From: Micromonospora tulbaghiae
GTDB taxonomy: Bacteria; Actinomycetota; Actinomycetes; Mycobacteriales; Micromonosporaceae
Assembly (NCBI RefSeq): GCF_900091605.1
Contig: NZ_FMCQ01000009.1
Span: 1 to 64,000, forward strand
Direction: 5' to 3'
Length of the DNA: 64,000 nt
Shown here: positions 25,478-34,285 of the stretch, piece by piece
Numbering within the stretch: position 1 is the first letter of the stretch
How the letters are laid out: each line of letters starts with the position of its first letter
Program-made: the position numbers and the translations under genes
Notes under the pieces: generated by a model
The model's database searches: none
Told to the model about the DNA's origin: nothing
What the model saw: the letters and a program-made list of their open reading frames with translations, nothing else

Positions 25478-27025
25478 ATGAGCGACGGTGCGGACCGGCC
25501 GGTGGTGAGTGTGGTGGTGCCCACGTACAACTGCGGCGCGAACCTCGATCCGCTCGTCGCGTCGCTGCCACGGCAGGGACTGCCGTCCGGTTCGTACGAG
25601 GTCGTCTTCGCCGACGACGGGTCTACCGACGGGACCCCGCAGCGCCTGGACGAGCTGGCCGCCGCCGACCCGCACGTGCGGGTGCTGCACCTGGAGCACT
25701 CGGGCTGGCCGTCGCACCCGCGCAACCGAGGGCTGGAGCAGGCACGCGGCGAGTACGTCTTCTTCGCCGACGACGACGACTGGTTCGGCGACGAGGCGCT
25801 GGCCCGCCTGCACGCCTGCGCCCGGGAACACGACGCGGACATCGTCGTCGGCCGGATGATCGGGCACCGGCGGGGCGTCCCGCGGGAGCTGTTCCGGGAG
25901 AACCGGTTCGACGCCACGCTGGCGAACGCGCCGCTGGCCGACAGCATGACCTGTCACAAGCTGTTCCGGCGGTCCTTCCTCGACCGGCACGGGCTGCGGT
26001 TCCCCGAGGGCCGCCCCCGCCGCCTGGAGGACCACCGGCTGATGGCGGCGGCCTACCTGCGCGCCGAGCGCGTCTGCGTGCTGGCCGACCACCCCTGCTA
26101 CCACCACGTCCGCCGGGTGGACGCGGGCAACGTCACGGCCACCCGGATGGACCCGGCCGAGTACTACGCGGCTCTCCGGGCGGCGCTGGACATCGTGGAC
26201 GCGCACCGGCCGCCCGCCGCGGCCCGCCTCCGGCTGCACCGGCGCTGGCTGCGCAAGGAGATGCTGAGCCGGCTGCGCGGGCAGGCCCTGCTGAGCGCGC
26301 CGGAGCAGTGGGCCGACCAGGTGGCCGGCGAGGTGGGCCGGCTCGTCGGGGAGCGGTTCACGCCGGAGGCGGTCGCCGGGCTGCCGCCGATGTTCCAGGT
26401 GATCGCGCACCTCGCCGCGCAGGGACGGGTGGCGGACCTGCGCCGGCTGGCGGAGTGGGAGGTGAGCGTCCGGGCCCACGCCACAGTCGACGGGTGGCGG
26501 GTCGAGGGGCGGACGCTGACGGTCTCCGTCTCCGCCGACCTGCGCGCTGGTGACGAGCCGCTGCGCTTCGACGACCAGGGGCTGCCGGTGCTCCCGGTGG
26601 CCGAGGCGGTGCCGGCCGGGGTCGTGATGCGGGCCGGCGGGGCGAGGACCGACGTCGTCGTCCGCCGCCGGGAGACCCGGGAGGAGTTCTTCCTGCCTGT
26701 CGTCGCCACCACCGAGCGGGTCGGGGCCACCCGGGTGCGCCACCGCAGCACCGCCACTGCCGACTTCTCGGCGCTGGGCGGCGGCCGTACCCGGGGCACC
26801 TGGGAGATCCGGGCCCGGGTGATCCAGGCCGGCTGGGCGCTGGACGCCCGCCTGCCGCTCGTGGTGCGCTGCGCGGCCGACGGCGGCGTGCCCCGCGTGG
26901 AGGACTCGCGCCGGCTCCGGTCCCGTCTCCGCCGCGCGGTCCGTCGGATACGGGACCGCGCGCTCGGCCGGTCGGCGCGCGCAGGCAGCCGTTCGCACGA
27001 TCGACCGGCCGGGGCCCGCCGGTAA
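25478..27025 (+). CDS. Family 2 glycosyltransferase with C-terminal beta-rich domain
   Basis: A 515-residue protein. Residues 8-210 are a GT-A fold: VSVVVPTYNCGANLDPLVASL, then VVFADDGSTDGT, HPRNRGLEQARGEYVFFADDDDWF, where DDD is the metal/nucleotide motif, and LFRRSFLDRHGLRF. After a helical middle (TM-free), the C-terminal 180 residues are beta-rich (WRVEGRTLTVSVSADLRAGDEPLRF). This matches actinomycete teichoic acid or cell-wall glycosyltransferases of the TagF/GT2 type with an accessory domain; the acceptor is unknown. GGGGGG lies 4 bp before ATG 25478. Confidence 0.82.
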   Translation: MSDGADRPVVSVVVPTYNCGANLDPLVASLPRQGLPSGSYEVVFADDGSTDGTPQRLDELAAADPHVRVLHLEHSGWPSHPRNRGLEQARGEYVFFADDDDWFGDEALARLHACAREHDADIVVGRMIGHRRGVPRELFRENRFDATLANAPLADSMTCHKLFRRSFLDRHGLRFPEGRPRRLEDHRLMAAAYLRAERVCVLADHPCYHHVRRVDAGNVTATRMDPAEYYAALRAALDIVDAHRPPAAARLRLHRRWLRKEMLSRLRGQALLSAPEQWADQVAGEVGRLVGERFTPEAVAGLPPMFQVIAHLAAQGRVADLRRLAEWEVSVRAHATVDGWRVEGRTLTVSVSADLRAGDEPLRFDDQGLPVLPVAEAVPAGVVMRAGGARTDVVVRRRETREEFFLPVVATTERVGATRVRHRSTATADFSALGGGRTRGTWEIRARVIQAGWALDARLPLVVRCAADGGVPRVEDSRRLRSRLRRAVRRIRDRALGRSARAGSRSHDRPAGARR

Positions 27026-27154
27026 GGATTCGGTGACCCCGGTTCGTCCTCGGCGCGGTCGCCGGACACGCGATCACCGGGAGGCCGGGTGGCGCTCTCG
27101 ACCGATCGCCGGTGGGCTGCGAAACTGTGTGCCGGCCGGCGAGTTGGGGGTTCC

Positions 27155-28684
27155 ATGAGCAACGGGTGGCTGCTGCCCGAGGACGTTCTGCGGGATGCGC
27201 CGTCGTACGCGCCCAGACCCGCTGAGCTGGCCGATCTCCAGTTGTTGCTGAGCGGGGCGTACGCACCGCTCACCGGTTTCATGAGCCGGGCCGACCTGGC
27301 CTCGCTGAACCGGCGCGGCCGGCTGGCCGACGGCACACCGTGGCCGGTGCCGGTGACGCTCCAGGTGCCGGCGGCGCTCGCCGACGGGCTGGACCCGGCC
27401 GACCCGGCCCGCCGGGCGGTGGTGCTCACCGACGGCGAGGGCGCACCGGTGGCGGCGATGGACGTGACCGACGTCTGGCCGGGCCGCGAGGGCATGGTGG
27501 GTGTCGGGGGCATGGTGCGCCGTCTGGGCGACGGCGGCCACGGGCCGTTCCAGCGGCTGCGGCGCGGTCCCGACGAGGTACGCGGGCTGCTGCCGCCGGG
27601 CCGGGTGCTCGGCGTGTTCGCCGACCGCCCGCTGCACCGGCCGCAGCTGGCGCAGATCGCGCACGCGGCCCGTACGCTCGGCGCGCACCTGCTGGTGATG
27701 ATCCCGGTGGGCGAGGAGTCGATCGGCGGCCTGCCGGCCGAGTCGCTGGTGCGCACCGTGTTCGCCGCCCGCGACCGGATGCCCCCGGCGACGCTCGTGG
27801 CGGTGCCGCTGGCCCGGCGGCGCGACGAGATCAGCGACGCGCTGCTGCGGGCCCGGGTCGCCGCCGCGTACGGGGTGACCCACCTGCTCTCCACCGAGGG
27901 CATGCTCTCCGGCGCCGGCCTGCGCGTGCTGGTGCCCCGCGAGCTGGCCTACGACAACCGGGACGGGCAGTGGCGCTGGCGCGAGGACATCCCGCCGCGC
28001 AACCGGCGGCTGGCGCTGAGCACGCGGGAGATCGACGACCTGCTGGACCGCGGTTTCCCGCTGCCCGAGTGGCACACCCCGCCGGCGGTGGCCAAGGAAC
28101 TGACGCGGGCCCGCCCACCGCGGCGGCACCGGGGTCTGGTGATCTTCCTGACCGGCCTGTCCGGCTCGGGCAAGTCGACGATCGCCCGTGGGCTGGCCGA
28201 CGTGCTCCGTGAGCAGGGCGACCGTACGATCACGCTGCTCGACGGCGACGTGGTGCGGCGGGAACTCTCCGCCGGGCTGGGGTTCGGCAAGGCCGACCGG
28301 GATCTCAACGTACGCCGGATCGGCTGGGTGGCCGCCGAGATCGCCCGGCACCGGGGCGTCGGCATCTGCTGCCCGATCGCGCCGTACGCGGCGGCCCGTG
28401 CCACCGCCCGGGAGATGGCGGAGACGGCCGGGGCAGGCTTCCTGCTGGTCCACGTCGCGACGCCGCTGGCGGTGTGCGAGCAGCGCGACCGCAAGGGGCT
28501 GTACGCCCGCGCCCGGGCCGGCCTGATCACCGGGATGACCGGCATCGACGACCCGTACGAGGAGCCCACCGACGCCGACCTGGTGGTGGACACCTCGGAT
28601 CTGAGCGTCGAGGAGGCCATCGGGAAGGTGATGGAGCACCTGACCGAGACCGGCTGGGTGGAGCCCCGACTCCAGCCCGCCTGA
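27155..28684 (+). CDS. APS kinase fused to a degenerate ATP-sulfurylase domain
   Basis: A 509-residue protein. The C-terminal part (about residue 327 on) is a full APS kinase: P-loop FLTGLSGSGKST, LLDGDVVRRELSAGLGFGKADRDLNVRRIGWVA, and CPIAPYAAAR. It phosphorylates adenylyl sulfate to PAPS. The N-terminal part has the PUA and sulfurylase fold (LLLSGAYAPLTGFMSRADL), but the catalytic QTRNPxHRxH is replaced by FADRPLHRPQ, and the GRDHAG motif by STEGMLSG. It is therefore probably inactive as a sulfurylase and may be structural or regulatory. The product would supply PAPS for sulfotransferases. Confidence 0.85.
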   Translation: MSNGWLLPEDVLRDAPSYAPRPAELADLQLLLSGAYAPLTGFMSRADLASLNRRGRLADGTPWPVPVTLQVPAALADGLDPADPARRAVVLTDGEGAPVAAMDVTDVWPGREGMVGVGGMVRRLGDGGHGPFQRLRRGPDEVRGLLPPGRVLGVFADRPLHRPQLAQIAHAARTLGAHLLVMIPVGEESIGGLPAESLVRTVFAARDRMPPATLVAVPLARRRDEISDALLRARVAAAYGVTHLLSTEGMLSGAGLRVLVPRELAYDNRDGQWRWREDIPPRNRRLALSTREIDDLLDRGFPLPEWHTPPAVAKELTRARPPRRHRGLVIFLTGLSGSGKSTIARGLADVLREQGDRTITLLDGDVVRRELSAGLGFGKADRDLNVRRIGWVAAEIARHRGVGICCPIAPYAAARATAREMAETAGAGFLLVHVATPLAVCEQRDRKGLYARARAGLITGMTGIDDPYEEPTDADLVVDTSDLSVEEAIGKVMEHLTETGWVEPRLQPA

Positions 28685-28784
28685 CCGTCTCACCGCCGGG
28701 TCCGTCCCGGCCTGCGAGCACCTCGACCGCCGTCGTCCGGCTTCCGGACGGCGGCGGCCTCGCATCGCTCCTGGCTGCGCGGTA

Positions 28785-28806
28785 GTGTTCGTCTTTGTTG
28801 GAACAC
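28785..28806 (+). promoter_or_regulatory. Candidate DeoR operator upstream of deoR-galT
   Basis: Inverted repeat GTGTTC (28785-28790) and GAACAC (28801-28806) around 10 nt, in the AT-richer gap before the DeoR gene. It is a plausible autoregulatory site; no consensus is known to me for this regulator. Confidence 0.4.
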
Positions 28807-28860
28807 GTTCGACCGCGTGGGGCGCCCGCGTGGTCGGTGAGGCGCGGAGGTGAGCCGGGG

Positions 28861-29649
28861 ATGCTGGCGCGGCAGCGGCAGACCGCCATCCTGGAACGAC
28901 TGCGCCGCTCCGGTGGCGTCCGGGTCACGGAACTGGCGGCCGAGTTCGGCGTCTCCGACATGACCATCCGGCGCGACCTGGACACGCTGCACGAGCAGGG
29001 CCTGCTCGCCAAGGTGCACGGGGGCGCGACGCCCGCCGGTCCCGGCTCGACCGACGAGCCCGGCTTCCACGCGAAGGCCGTCCGCCAGTCCGCGGAGAAG
29101 GCCGCCATCGCCGAGCACGCCGCAGGGCTGGTCCGGCCCGGCGCCGCGATCGCGCTCTCCGCCGGCACCACCACCGCCGAGCTGGCCCGGCGGCTGGTGG
29201 ACGTGCCCGGCCTGACAGTGGTCACCAACTCGCTGCCGGTGGCGGAGGCCCTGCACGTCGGTGGCCGGCCGGACCAGACGGTGGTGCTCACCGGCGGCGT
29301 ACGCACGCCGTCGGACGCGCTCGTCGGCCCGCTGGCAGTGGCCGCGATCGCCGCGCTGCACCTGGACCTGCTCTTCCTCGGCGTGCACGGGATCAGCGAA
29401 CGGGCCGGTTTCACCACGCCCAATCTGATGGAGGCGGACACCAACCGGGCACTCGTGGCAGCGGCGGACCGGCTGGTGGTGCTCGCCGACCACACCAAGT
29501 GGGGCACCGTCGGCATCTCGTCGATCGTGCCGCTGGACGCGGCGGACGTGCTGGTCACCGACGACCGGTTGGCACCCGGGGCCCGACGGGTACTCGAGGA
29601 CAGGGTGGGTGAGCTGGTGACGGTGCCCACGACGAGGGGGGCGGAGTGA
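28861..29649 (+). CDS. DeoR-family transcriptional regulator
   Basis: A 262-residue sugar-responsive regulator. The N-terminal helix-turn-helix is RQTAILERLRRSGGVRVTELAAEFGVSDMTIRRDLDTLHEQGLLAKVHGGA, the standard DeoR signature. The C-terminal sensor domain (about 75-250) has the phosphosugar-isomerase-like fold with ALSAGTTTAELARRL, and LFLGVHGISERAGFTTPN. It normally responds to a phosphorylated sugar. GGAGG lies upstream of ATG 28861. It overlaps galT by 4 bp (GTGA), so it likely controls galactose use. Confidence 0.9.
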   Translation: MLARQRQTAILERLRRSGGVRVTELAAEFGVSDMTIRRDLDTLHEQGLLAKVHGGATPAGPGSTDEPGFHAKAVRQSAEKAAIAEHAAGLVRPGAAIALSAGTTTAELARRLVDVPGLTVVTNSLPVAEALHVGGRPDQTVVLTGGVRTPSDALVGPLAVAAIAALHLDLLFLGVHGISERAGFTTPNLMEADTNRALVAAADRLVVLADHTKWGTVGISSIVPLDAADVLVTDDRLAPGARRVLEDRVGELVTVPTTRGAE

Positions 29650-30719
29650 AGCGTACGCAGATCGCGCTGGCCGACGGCCGTGAGCTGATCTACTTCGACG
29701 AGCGGGACGACGCGGTCCGCGACCAGCCGGACCGGCGGGATCTGCCCCCTCCCCCGCCCGCCTCGCAGCTGCGGTACGACCCGCTGACCGACGAGTGGGT
29801 GGCGGTGGCGGTGCACCGGCAGACCCGCACCTTCCTGCCCCCGGCCGACCAGTGCCCGCTGTGCCCGTCACGGGGCGAGCGGCACAGCGAGATCCCGGCG
29901 CCCGACTACGACGTGGTCGTCTTCGAGAACCGGTTCCCGTCGCTGAGCCAGCGAGTGGCCGACGAACCGGCCGAGATCACGCCGTTCACCCCGGTACGCC
30001 CCGGGCGCGGCAGGTGCGAGGTGGTCTGCTTCACCGACGACCACAACGCCTCGTTCGCCCGGCTCTCCCCGCGGCGGGTCCGGACGGTGCTCGACGCGCT
30101 CGCCGACCGCACCACCGCGTTGAGCGCGCTGCCCGGCGTGGAGCAGGTCTTCCCGTTCGAGAACCGGGGCGTGGAGATCGGGGTGACGCTGCACCATCCG
30201 CACGGGCAGATCTACGCGTACCCGTTCGTCACGCCGCGCACCCGGACCATGCTGGCCGCCGCCCGGCGGCATGCCGACCGCACCGGTGGCAACCTCTACG
30301 CCGACGTGCTGGCCGCCGAACGGGCCACCGGGGAGCGGGTGGTGGCGAGCAACGAGCACTGGACCGCGTACGTCCCGGCGGCGGCCCGCTGGCCGTTCGA
30401 GGTGCACGTGGCGCCGCACCGGCCGGTGCCGGACATCCCGGCGCTCGACGACGCCGAGCGGGACGCGTTCGGGCCGCTCTACCTGGACCTGCTGCGCCGC
30501 TTCGACGGGCTGTTCGACCTGCCCATGCCGTACATCGCGGCCTGGCACCAGGCGCCGGTACGGATCGACCGGGAGCTGGGCCACCTGCACCTTCAGCTGT
30601 TCAGCATCCGGCGGGCCAAGGACAAGCTGAAGTACCTGGCCGGGTCGGAGTCCGGCATGGGCGTCTTCATCAACGACATCGCCCCGGAACGCGCCGCCGA
30701 GCTGCTGCGCGCCGCCTGA
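29646..30719 (+). CDS. galT: Galactose-1-phosphate uridylyltransferase
   Basis: A 357-residue HIT-superfamily enzyme that exchanges UMP between UDP-glucose and galactose-1-phosphate in the Leloir pathway. The active site is HHPHGQIYAY with the catalytic HPH. Zinc ligands are suggested by CPLCPS and ENRFPSL. The second half contains FEVHVAPHRPVPDIPAL and WHQAPVRIDRELGHLHLQLF, matching the C-terminal domain. The GTG start overlaps the DeoR stop. No galK or galE lies in the gap behind it, so the rest of the pathway must be elsewhere. A strong hairpin follows. Confidence 0.93.
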   Translation: MKRTQIALADGRELIYFDERDDAVRDQPDRRDLPPPPPASQLRYDPLTDEWVAVAVHRQTRTFLPPADQCPLCPSRGERHSEIPAPDYDVVVFENRFPSLSQRVADEPAEITPFTPVRPGRGRCEVVCFTDDHNASFARLSPRRVRTVLDALADRTTALSALPGVEQVFPFENRGVEIGVTLHHPHGQIYAYPFVTPRTRTMLAAARRHADRTGGNLYADVLAAERATGERVVASNEHWTAYVPAAARWPFEVHVAPHRPVPDIPALDDAERDAFGPLYLDLLRRFDGLFDLPMPYIAAWHQAPVRIDRELGHLHLQLFSIRRAKDKLKYLAGSESGMGVFINDIAPERAAELLRAA

Positions 30720-30782
30720 GCGGGCCGCCGCGGCCTGAGATCGGCGAGGCCTAAGCGGGAGGCGCGCGGCGCACAACAGGGC

Positions 30783-30810
30783 GCGGGGGGCCCGGGACAG
30801 GGCCCCCCGC
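30783..30810 (+). terminator. Terminator behind galT
   Basis: Perfect 11-bp stem GCGGGGGGCCC / GGGCCCCCCGC with a 6-nt loop. Confidence 0.75.
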
Positions 30811-30900
30811 AAGGGAAGGGACGGCTGGACGAGACTGGCATCGCGTCCACCCGGTACAACGAGCCCGGCCCGGACCCGGTGACGCACGAGCCCGGACACG

Positions 30901-30934
30901 ACGGAGCCCGTCGGCGGGTGCCGGCGGGCTCCGT
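30901..30934 (-). terminator. Terminator behind icd
   Basis: A 10-bp stem ACGGAGCCCG / CGGGCTCCGT with an inner CGGC/GCCG hairpin, 18 bp past the icd stop on the minus strand. Confidence 0.7.
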
Positions 30935-30952
30935 GGTGATCGACGGGAGTGA

Positions 30953-32170
30953 TCAGGCGGCGAGCTTGCGCGCCAGGTTCTCGTCGAGCGCGTTCATGAA
31001 CTCGTCGGTGGTCAGCCACGGGGCGTCCCGCGAGATGAGCAGCGCGAGGTCCTTGGTCATCTGGCCGCCCTCGACGGTGTCCACGATGACCTTCTCCAGC
31101 GTGTTCGCGAACTCGGTGACCGCCGGGGTGCCGTCCAGCTTGCCCCGGTGGGCGAGGCCCCGGGTCCAGGCGTAGATCGAGGCGATCGGGTTGGTCGAGG
31201 TCTTCTCGCCCTTCTGGTACTGCCGGTAGTGCCGGGTGACGGTGCCGTGCGCGGCCTCGGCCTCGACGGTGCGGCCGTCCGGGGAGAGCAGCACCGAGGT
31301 CATCAGGCCGAGCGAGCCGAAGCCCTGCGCGACGGTGTCGGACTGCACGTCACCGTCGTAGTTCTTGCACGCCCAGACGTACCCGCCCTCCCACTTGAGC
31401 GCGGCGGCGACCATGTCGTCGATCAGCCGGTGCTCGTAGGTGAGGCCGGCGGCGTCGAACTCGGCCTTGAACTCGCTCTCGAACACCTCGGCGAAGATGT
31501 CCTTGAACCGGCCGTCGTACGCCTTGAGGATGGTGTTCTTGGTGGACATGTAGACCGGGTAGTTGCGGTCCAGGCCGTACCGGAACGAGGCGCGGGCGAA
31601 GTCCCGGATCGACTCGTCGTAGTTGTACATGCCCATGGCAATGCCGCCACCGGGGAAGTTGGCGACCTCCATCTCCATCGGGGTGCCGCCGTCGGCCGGG
31701 GTGTAGGTGATGGTCACCGTGCCCGGGCCGGGGACGACGAAGTCGGTGGCCTTGTACTGGTCGCCGTGCGCGTGCCGGCCGATGATGATCGGCTTGGTCC
31801 AGCCCGGGACGAGCCGCGGCACGTTCGACATGATGATCGGCTCGCGGAAGACCACGCCGCCGAGGATGTTGCGGATGGTGCCGTTCGGCGACCGCCACAT
31901 CTTCTTCAGGCCGAACTCCTCCACCCGGGCCTCGTCCGGGGTGATGGTGGCGCACTTGACGCCGACGCCGTGCTCCTTGATGGCGTTGGCGGCGTCGACG
32001 GTGACCTGGTCGTCGGTGGCGTCACGGTGCTGGATCGACAGGTCGTAGTAGTGCAGGTCGACGTCGAGGTAGGGCAGGATCAGCTGCTCCCGGATCTGCT
32101 TCCAGATGATCCGGGTCATCTCGTCGCCGTCGATCTCCACGACCGGGTTGTTTACCTTGATCTTCGCCAT
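30953..32170 (-). CDS. icd: NADP-dependent isocitrate dehydrogenase, homodimeric (eukaryote-like) type
   Basis: A 405-residue enzyme that converts isocitrate to 2-oxoglutarate in the TCA cycle. The sequence MAKIKVNNPVVEIDGDEMTRIIWKQIREQLILPYLD is characteristic of the subfamily II (about 45 kDa homodimer) form found in many actinobacteria and eukaryotes. Also visible are SPNGTIRNILGGVVFREPI (substrate binding), KDIFAEVFESEFK, and EAAHGTVTRHYRQYQKG (NADP binding). The length is normal. It is a single gene with its own terminator at 30901. Confidence 0.95.
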   Translation of the reverse strand: MAKIKVNNPVVEIDGDEMTRIIWKQIREQLILPYLDVDLHYYDLSIQHRDATDDQVTVDAANAIKEHGVGVKCATITPDEARVEEFGLKKMWRSPNGTIRNILGGVVFREPIIMSNVPRLVPGWTKPIIIGRHAHGDQYKATDFVVPGPGTVTITYTPADGGTPMEMEVANFPGGGIAMGMYNYDESIRDFARASFRYGLDRNYPVYMSTKNTILKAYDGRFKDIFAEVFESEFKAEFDAAGLTYEHRLIDDMVAAALKWEGGYVWACKNYDGDVQSDTVAQGFGSLGLMTSVLLSPDGRTVEAEAAHGTVTRHYRQYQKGEKTSTNPIASIYAWTRGLAHRGKLDGTPAVTEFANTLEKVIVDTVEGGQMTKDLALLISRDAPWLTTDEFMNALDENLARKLAA

Positions 32171-32308
32171 CGGCCGGCGCTCCTCTCGGGGGACACGTGC
32201 TCAAGCAGTACGAGCGTACTGGAAACTGGCCGGCAGTCCCCAGGCGGCCCGGGTGGCCGCCGGAAAAGCGGGCTGCGCCGCGCCGCGGCCCGCTGGCATC
32301 ATCGGCCG

Positions 32309-33112
32309 ATGCCACGCAGCCGCACCCTCGGGTCTATCACGGTCACCGCGCTCTCCGACGGCGAGGGGCCCTTCTTCCAGCCCCGCGGCGAGGCGTTTCC
32401 CGACGCCACCGAGGCGCACTGGCAGGCGGCCGACCGGCTCGACCCGGGCGCCGTCACCGACGACGACCGGTGGTGGCTGCGGTTCCGCGCCTTCGCCGTG
32501 CGGGCCGGGGACGGGCCGGTCACGCTGGTCGACGCCGGGATCGGCCCGGCCGACTCGCTCGCCGCGAGCTGGGCGCCGGTGCCGGGCCGGCTGCCGGCCG
32601 AGCTGGCCGCCGCCGGGATCGACCCGGCGGACGTACGCACCGTGGTCCTCACCCACCTGCACACCGACCACGTCGGCTGGGCCGGCCCGCTGTTCCCGAA
32701 CGCGGACCACCTGCTCCAGCGCGCCGAGGTGGACGCGCTGGAGCTGTTCCACCCGGAGCTGCCGGCCCGGCTGCTGACGCCGTTGCGCGCCGCCGGCCGG
32801 CTGCGGGTGGTCGACGGCGACACGTCCCTGGCCCCGGGGGTACGGCTGCTGCACACGCCCGGGCACACGCCGGGCCACCAGTCGGTGCTGGTCGAGGCGG
32901 ACGACGAGCGCGTCCTGATCACCGGCGACCTGCTGGTGCACGCGATCCAGTTGGTCGACCCGGAGTTGGCATACGCCCACGAGGAGGACCCGGAAACGGC
33001 CCGCCACTCCCGTACGAGCCTGCTGAGGACCCTCTCCCCCGCCACCCTGGCCACCCCCCACCTGACCGCCCCCTTCACCCCCCACCCCCACCCCTCGCCG
33101 CGTCGATCATGA
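32309..33112 (+). CDS. Metallo-beta-lactamase-fold hydrolase
   Basis: A 267-residue protein of the metallo-beta-lactamase superfamily. The metal motif is LTHLHTDHVGW (HxHxDH), with the further ligands in LLHTPGHTPGHQSVL and ITGDLLVH. This resembles the AHL-lactonase/quinohemoprotein-type branch of soluble hydrolases. The substrate is not defined. The last residues (PHPHPSPRRS) run into the palindrome at 33101, and the TGA stop lies inside its left arm, so the C-terminus may have been replaced by the repeat. Confidence 0.85.
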   Translation: MPRSRTLGSITVTALSDGEGPFFQPRGEAFPDATEAHWQAADRLDPGAVTDDDRWWLRFRAFAVRAGDGPVTLVDAGIGPADSLAASWAPVPGRLPAELAAAGIDPADVRTVVLTHLHTDHVGWAGPLFPNADHLLQRAEVDALELFHPELPARLLTPLRAAGRLRVVDGDTSLAPGVRLLHTPGHTPGHQSVLVEADDERVLITGDLLVHAIQLVDPELAYAHEEDPETARHSRTSLLRTLSPATLATPHLTAPFTPHPHPSPRRS

Positions 33113-33163
33113 AGTTGGCGGCCTTGTCGATCTCCATTTCCGCCGTCAACTTCATGATCGACG
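33101..33163. repeat. REP-like palindromic element
   Basis: A perfect 17-bp inverted repeat, CGTCGATCATGAAGTTG (33101-33117) and CAACTTCATGATCGACG (33147-33163), with a 29-nt centre. It lies at the 3' end of the hydrolase gene and supplies its stop codon. The general plan (TYGATCnTGnAnTT arms, around 60-70 bp total) recalls the element at 18526-18592. Confidence 0.75.
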
Positions 33164-33184
33164 GGGTGGGCCGCGGGCGGGACG

Positions 33185-33221
33185 GCAGAAGGCCCGCCGG
33201 CGGAGCCGGCGGGCCTTCTGC
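33185..33221 (-). terminator. Terminator between hydrolase and mdh
   Basis: Perfect 17-bp stem GCAGAAGGCCCGCCGGC / GCCGGCGGGCCTTCTGC with a 3-nt loop, 16 bp past the mdh stop on the minus strand. Confidence 0.85.
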
Positions 33222-33236
33222 TCGATGGGTCGGGCG

Positions 33237-34187
33237 TCACATGCTGGCGACGTCGCCCTGCTTGGCGCGGACGGCCTCGGCGGCCTCCTTCAGCGCGGCC
33301 AGCTCGTCGGCGTCCAGGTCGGTCTCGACGACCCGCTTCACGCCCTCGGCGCCGATCTCGGCCTCGACGCCCAGGTAGACGCCGGAGATGCCGTACTCGC
33401 CGTCGACCCAGGCGCAGACCGGCATGACCTCGCCGGAGTCCTCGGCCACGGCCTTCGCCATCCGGGCCGCGGCAGCGGACGGGGCGTAGTACGCGGAACC
33501 GGTCTTGAGCAGCGCGACGACCTCGGCGCCACCGTTGCGGGTCTTGACGACCAGCTCCTCGATCTGCTCGGCCGGCATGGCGTCACGCAGCGGCTTGCCG
33601 TTCACGGTGCTCTTCGACGGCACCGGGACCATGGTGTCGCCGTGCGAGCCGAGCGTCAGGGTCCGTACCGACTTCACCGGTACGCCCAGCGCCTCGGCGA
33701 CGAAGTTGGTGAAGCGGGCGGTGTCCAGCATGCCGGCCTGGCCGAGCACCCGGTTCTTGGGGAACTGGGTGGCGAGCTGCGCCAGCGCGGTCATCTCGTC
33801 GAGCGGGTTCGACACCACGATGACGACGGCGTTCGGGGCGTACTTGGCGACGTTCTCGGCGACCTGCCGGACGATCTTGGCGTTGGTCTCCAGCAGGTCC
33901 ATCCGGCTCATGCCCGGCTTGCGCGGCAGGCCGGCGGTGATGACGACGACGTCCGAGCCCTCGATGGCGTCGTAGCCCTCGCCGTTCGGGCCGGTGGTGA
34001 CGCCGACGACCTTGGTCTCGAAGCCCTCGACCGCGCGGGACTGGTTGAGGTCCAGTGCGAGACCCGCCGGCTTGCCCTCCACGATGTCGGTGATGACGAC
34101 GGTGTCGAAGACGTCGTACTCGGCCAGGCGCTGTGCGGTGGTGGAGCCGTAGAATCCGGCGCCGACGACAGTGACCTTCTTACCCAT
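33237..34187 (-). CDS. mdh: Malate dehydrogenase, LDH-like type
   Basis: A 316-residue NAD-dependent enzyme. The Rossmann motif is VTVVGAGFYGSTTAQRLAE, followed by DIVEGKPAGLALDLNQS. The substrate-discriminating loop is GLPRKPGMSRMDLL, with arginines selecting malate instead of lactate. The catalytic dyad is in NPLDEMT and LTLGSHGDTMVPV. It belongs to the LDH-like MDH group common in bacteria and converts malate to oxaloacetate in the TCA cycle. It is close to icd, sucC and sucD in the window, though not in one operon. Confidence 0.93.
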   Translation of the reverse strand: MGKKVTVVGAGFYGSTTAQRLAEYDVFDTVVITDIVEGKPAGLALDLNQSRAVEGFETKVVGVTTGPNGEGYDAIEGSDVVVITAGLPRKPGMSRMDLLETNAKIVRQVAENVAKYAPNAVVIVVSNPLDEMTALAQLATQFPKNRVLGQAGMLDTARFTNFVAEALGVPVKSVRTLTLGSHGDTMVPVPSKSTVNGKPLRDAMPAEQIEELVVKTRNGGAEVVALLKTGSAYYAPSAAAARMAKAVAEDSGEVMPVCAWVDGEYGISGVYLGVEAEIGAEGVKRVVETDLDADELAALKEAAEAVRAKQGDVASM

Positions 34188-34285
34188 GGTCGTCCCACTC
34201 CCTGATACCAGTCGGTTTTCCGGACCGTATCAGCCATCCTGGCACCGATCGGGCCAGGGGCGGACGGTTATGACCTGGGTGGGTG

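Noticed and set aside
31148..33112. A 654-codon plus-strand frame opposite icd
   Set aside because: The first part is antisense to icd with no domain; only the part from 32309 is a real gene.
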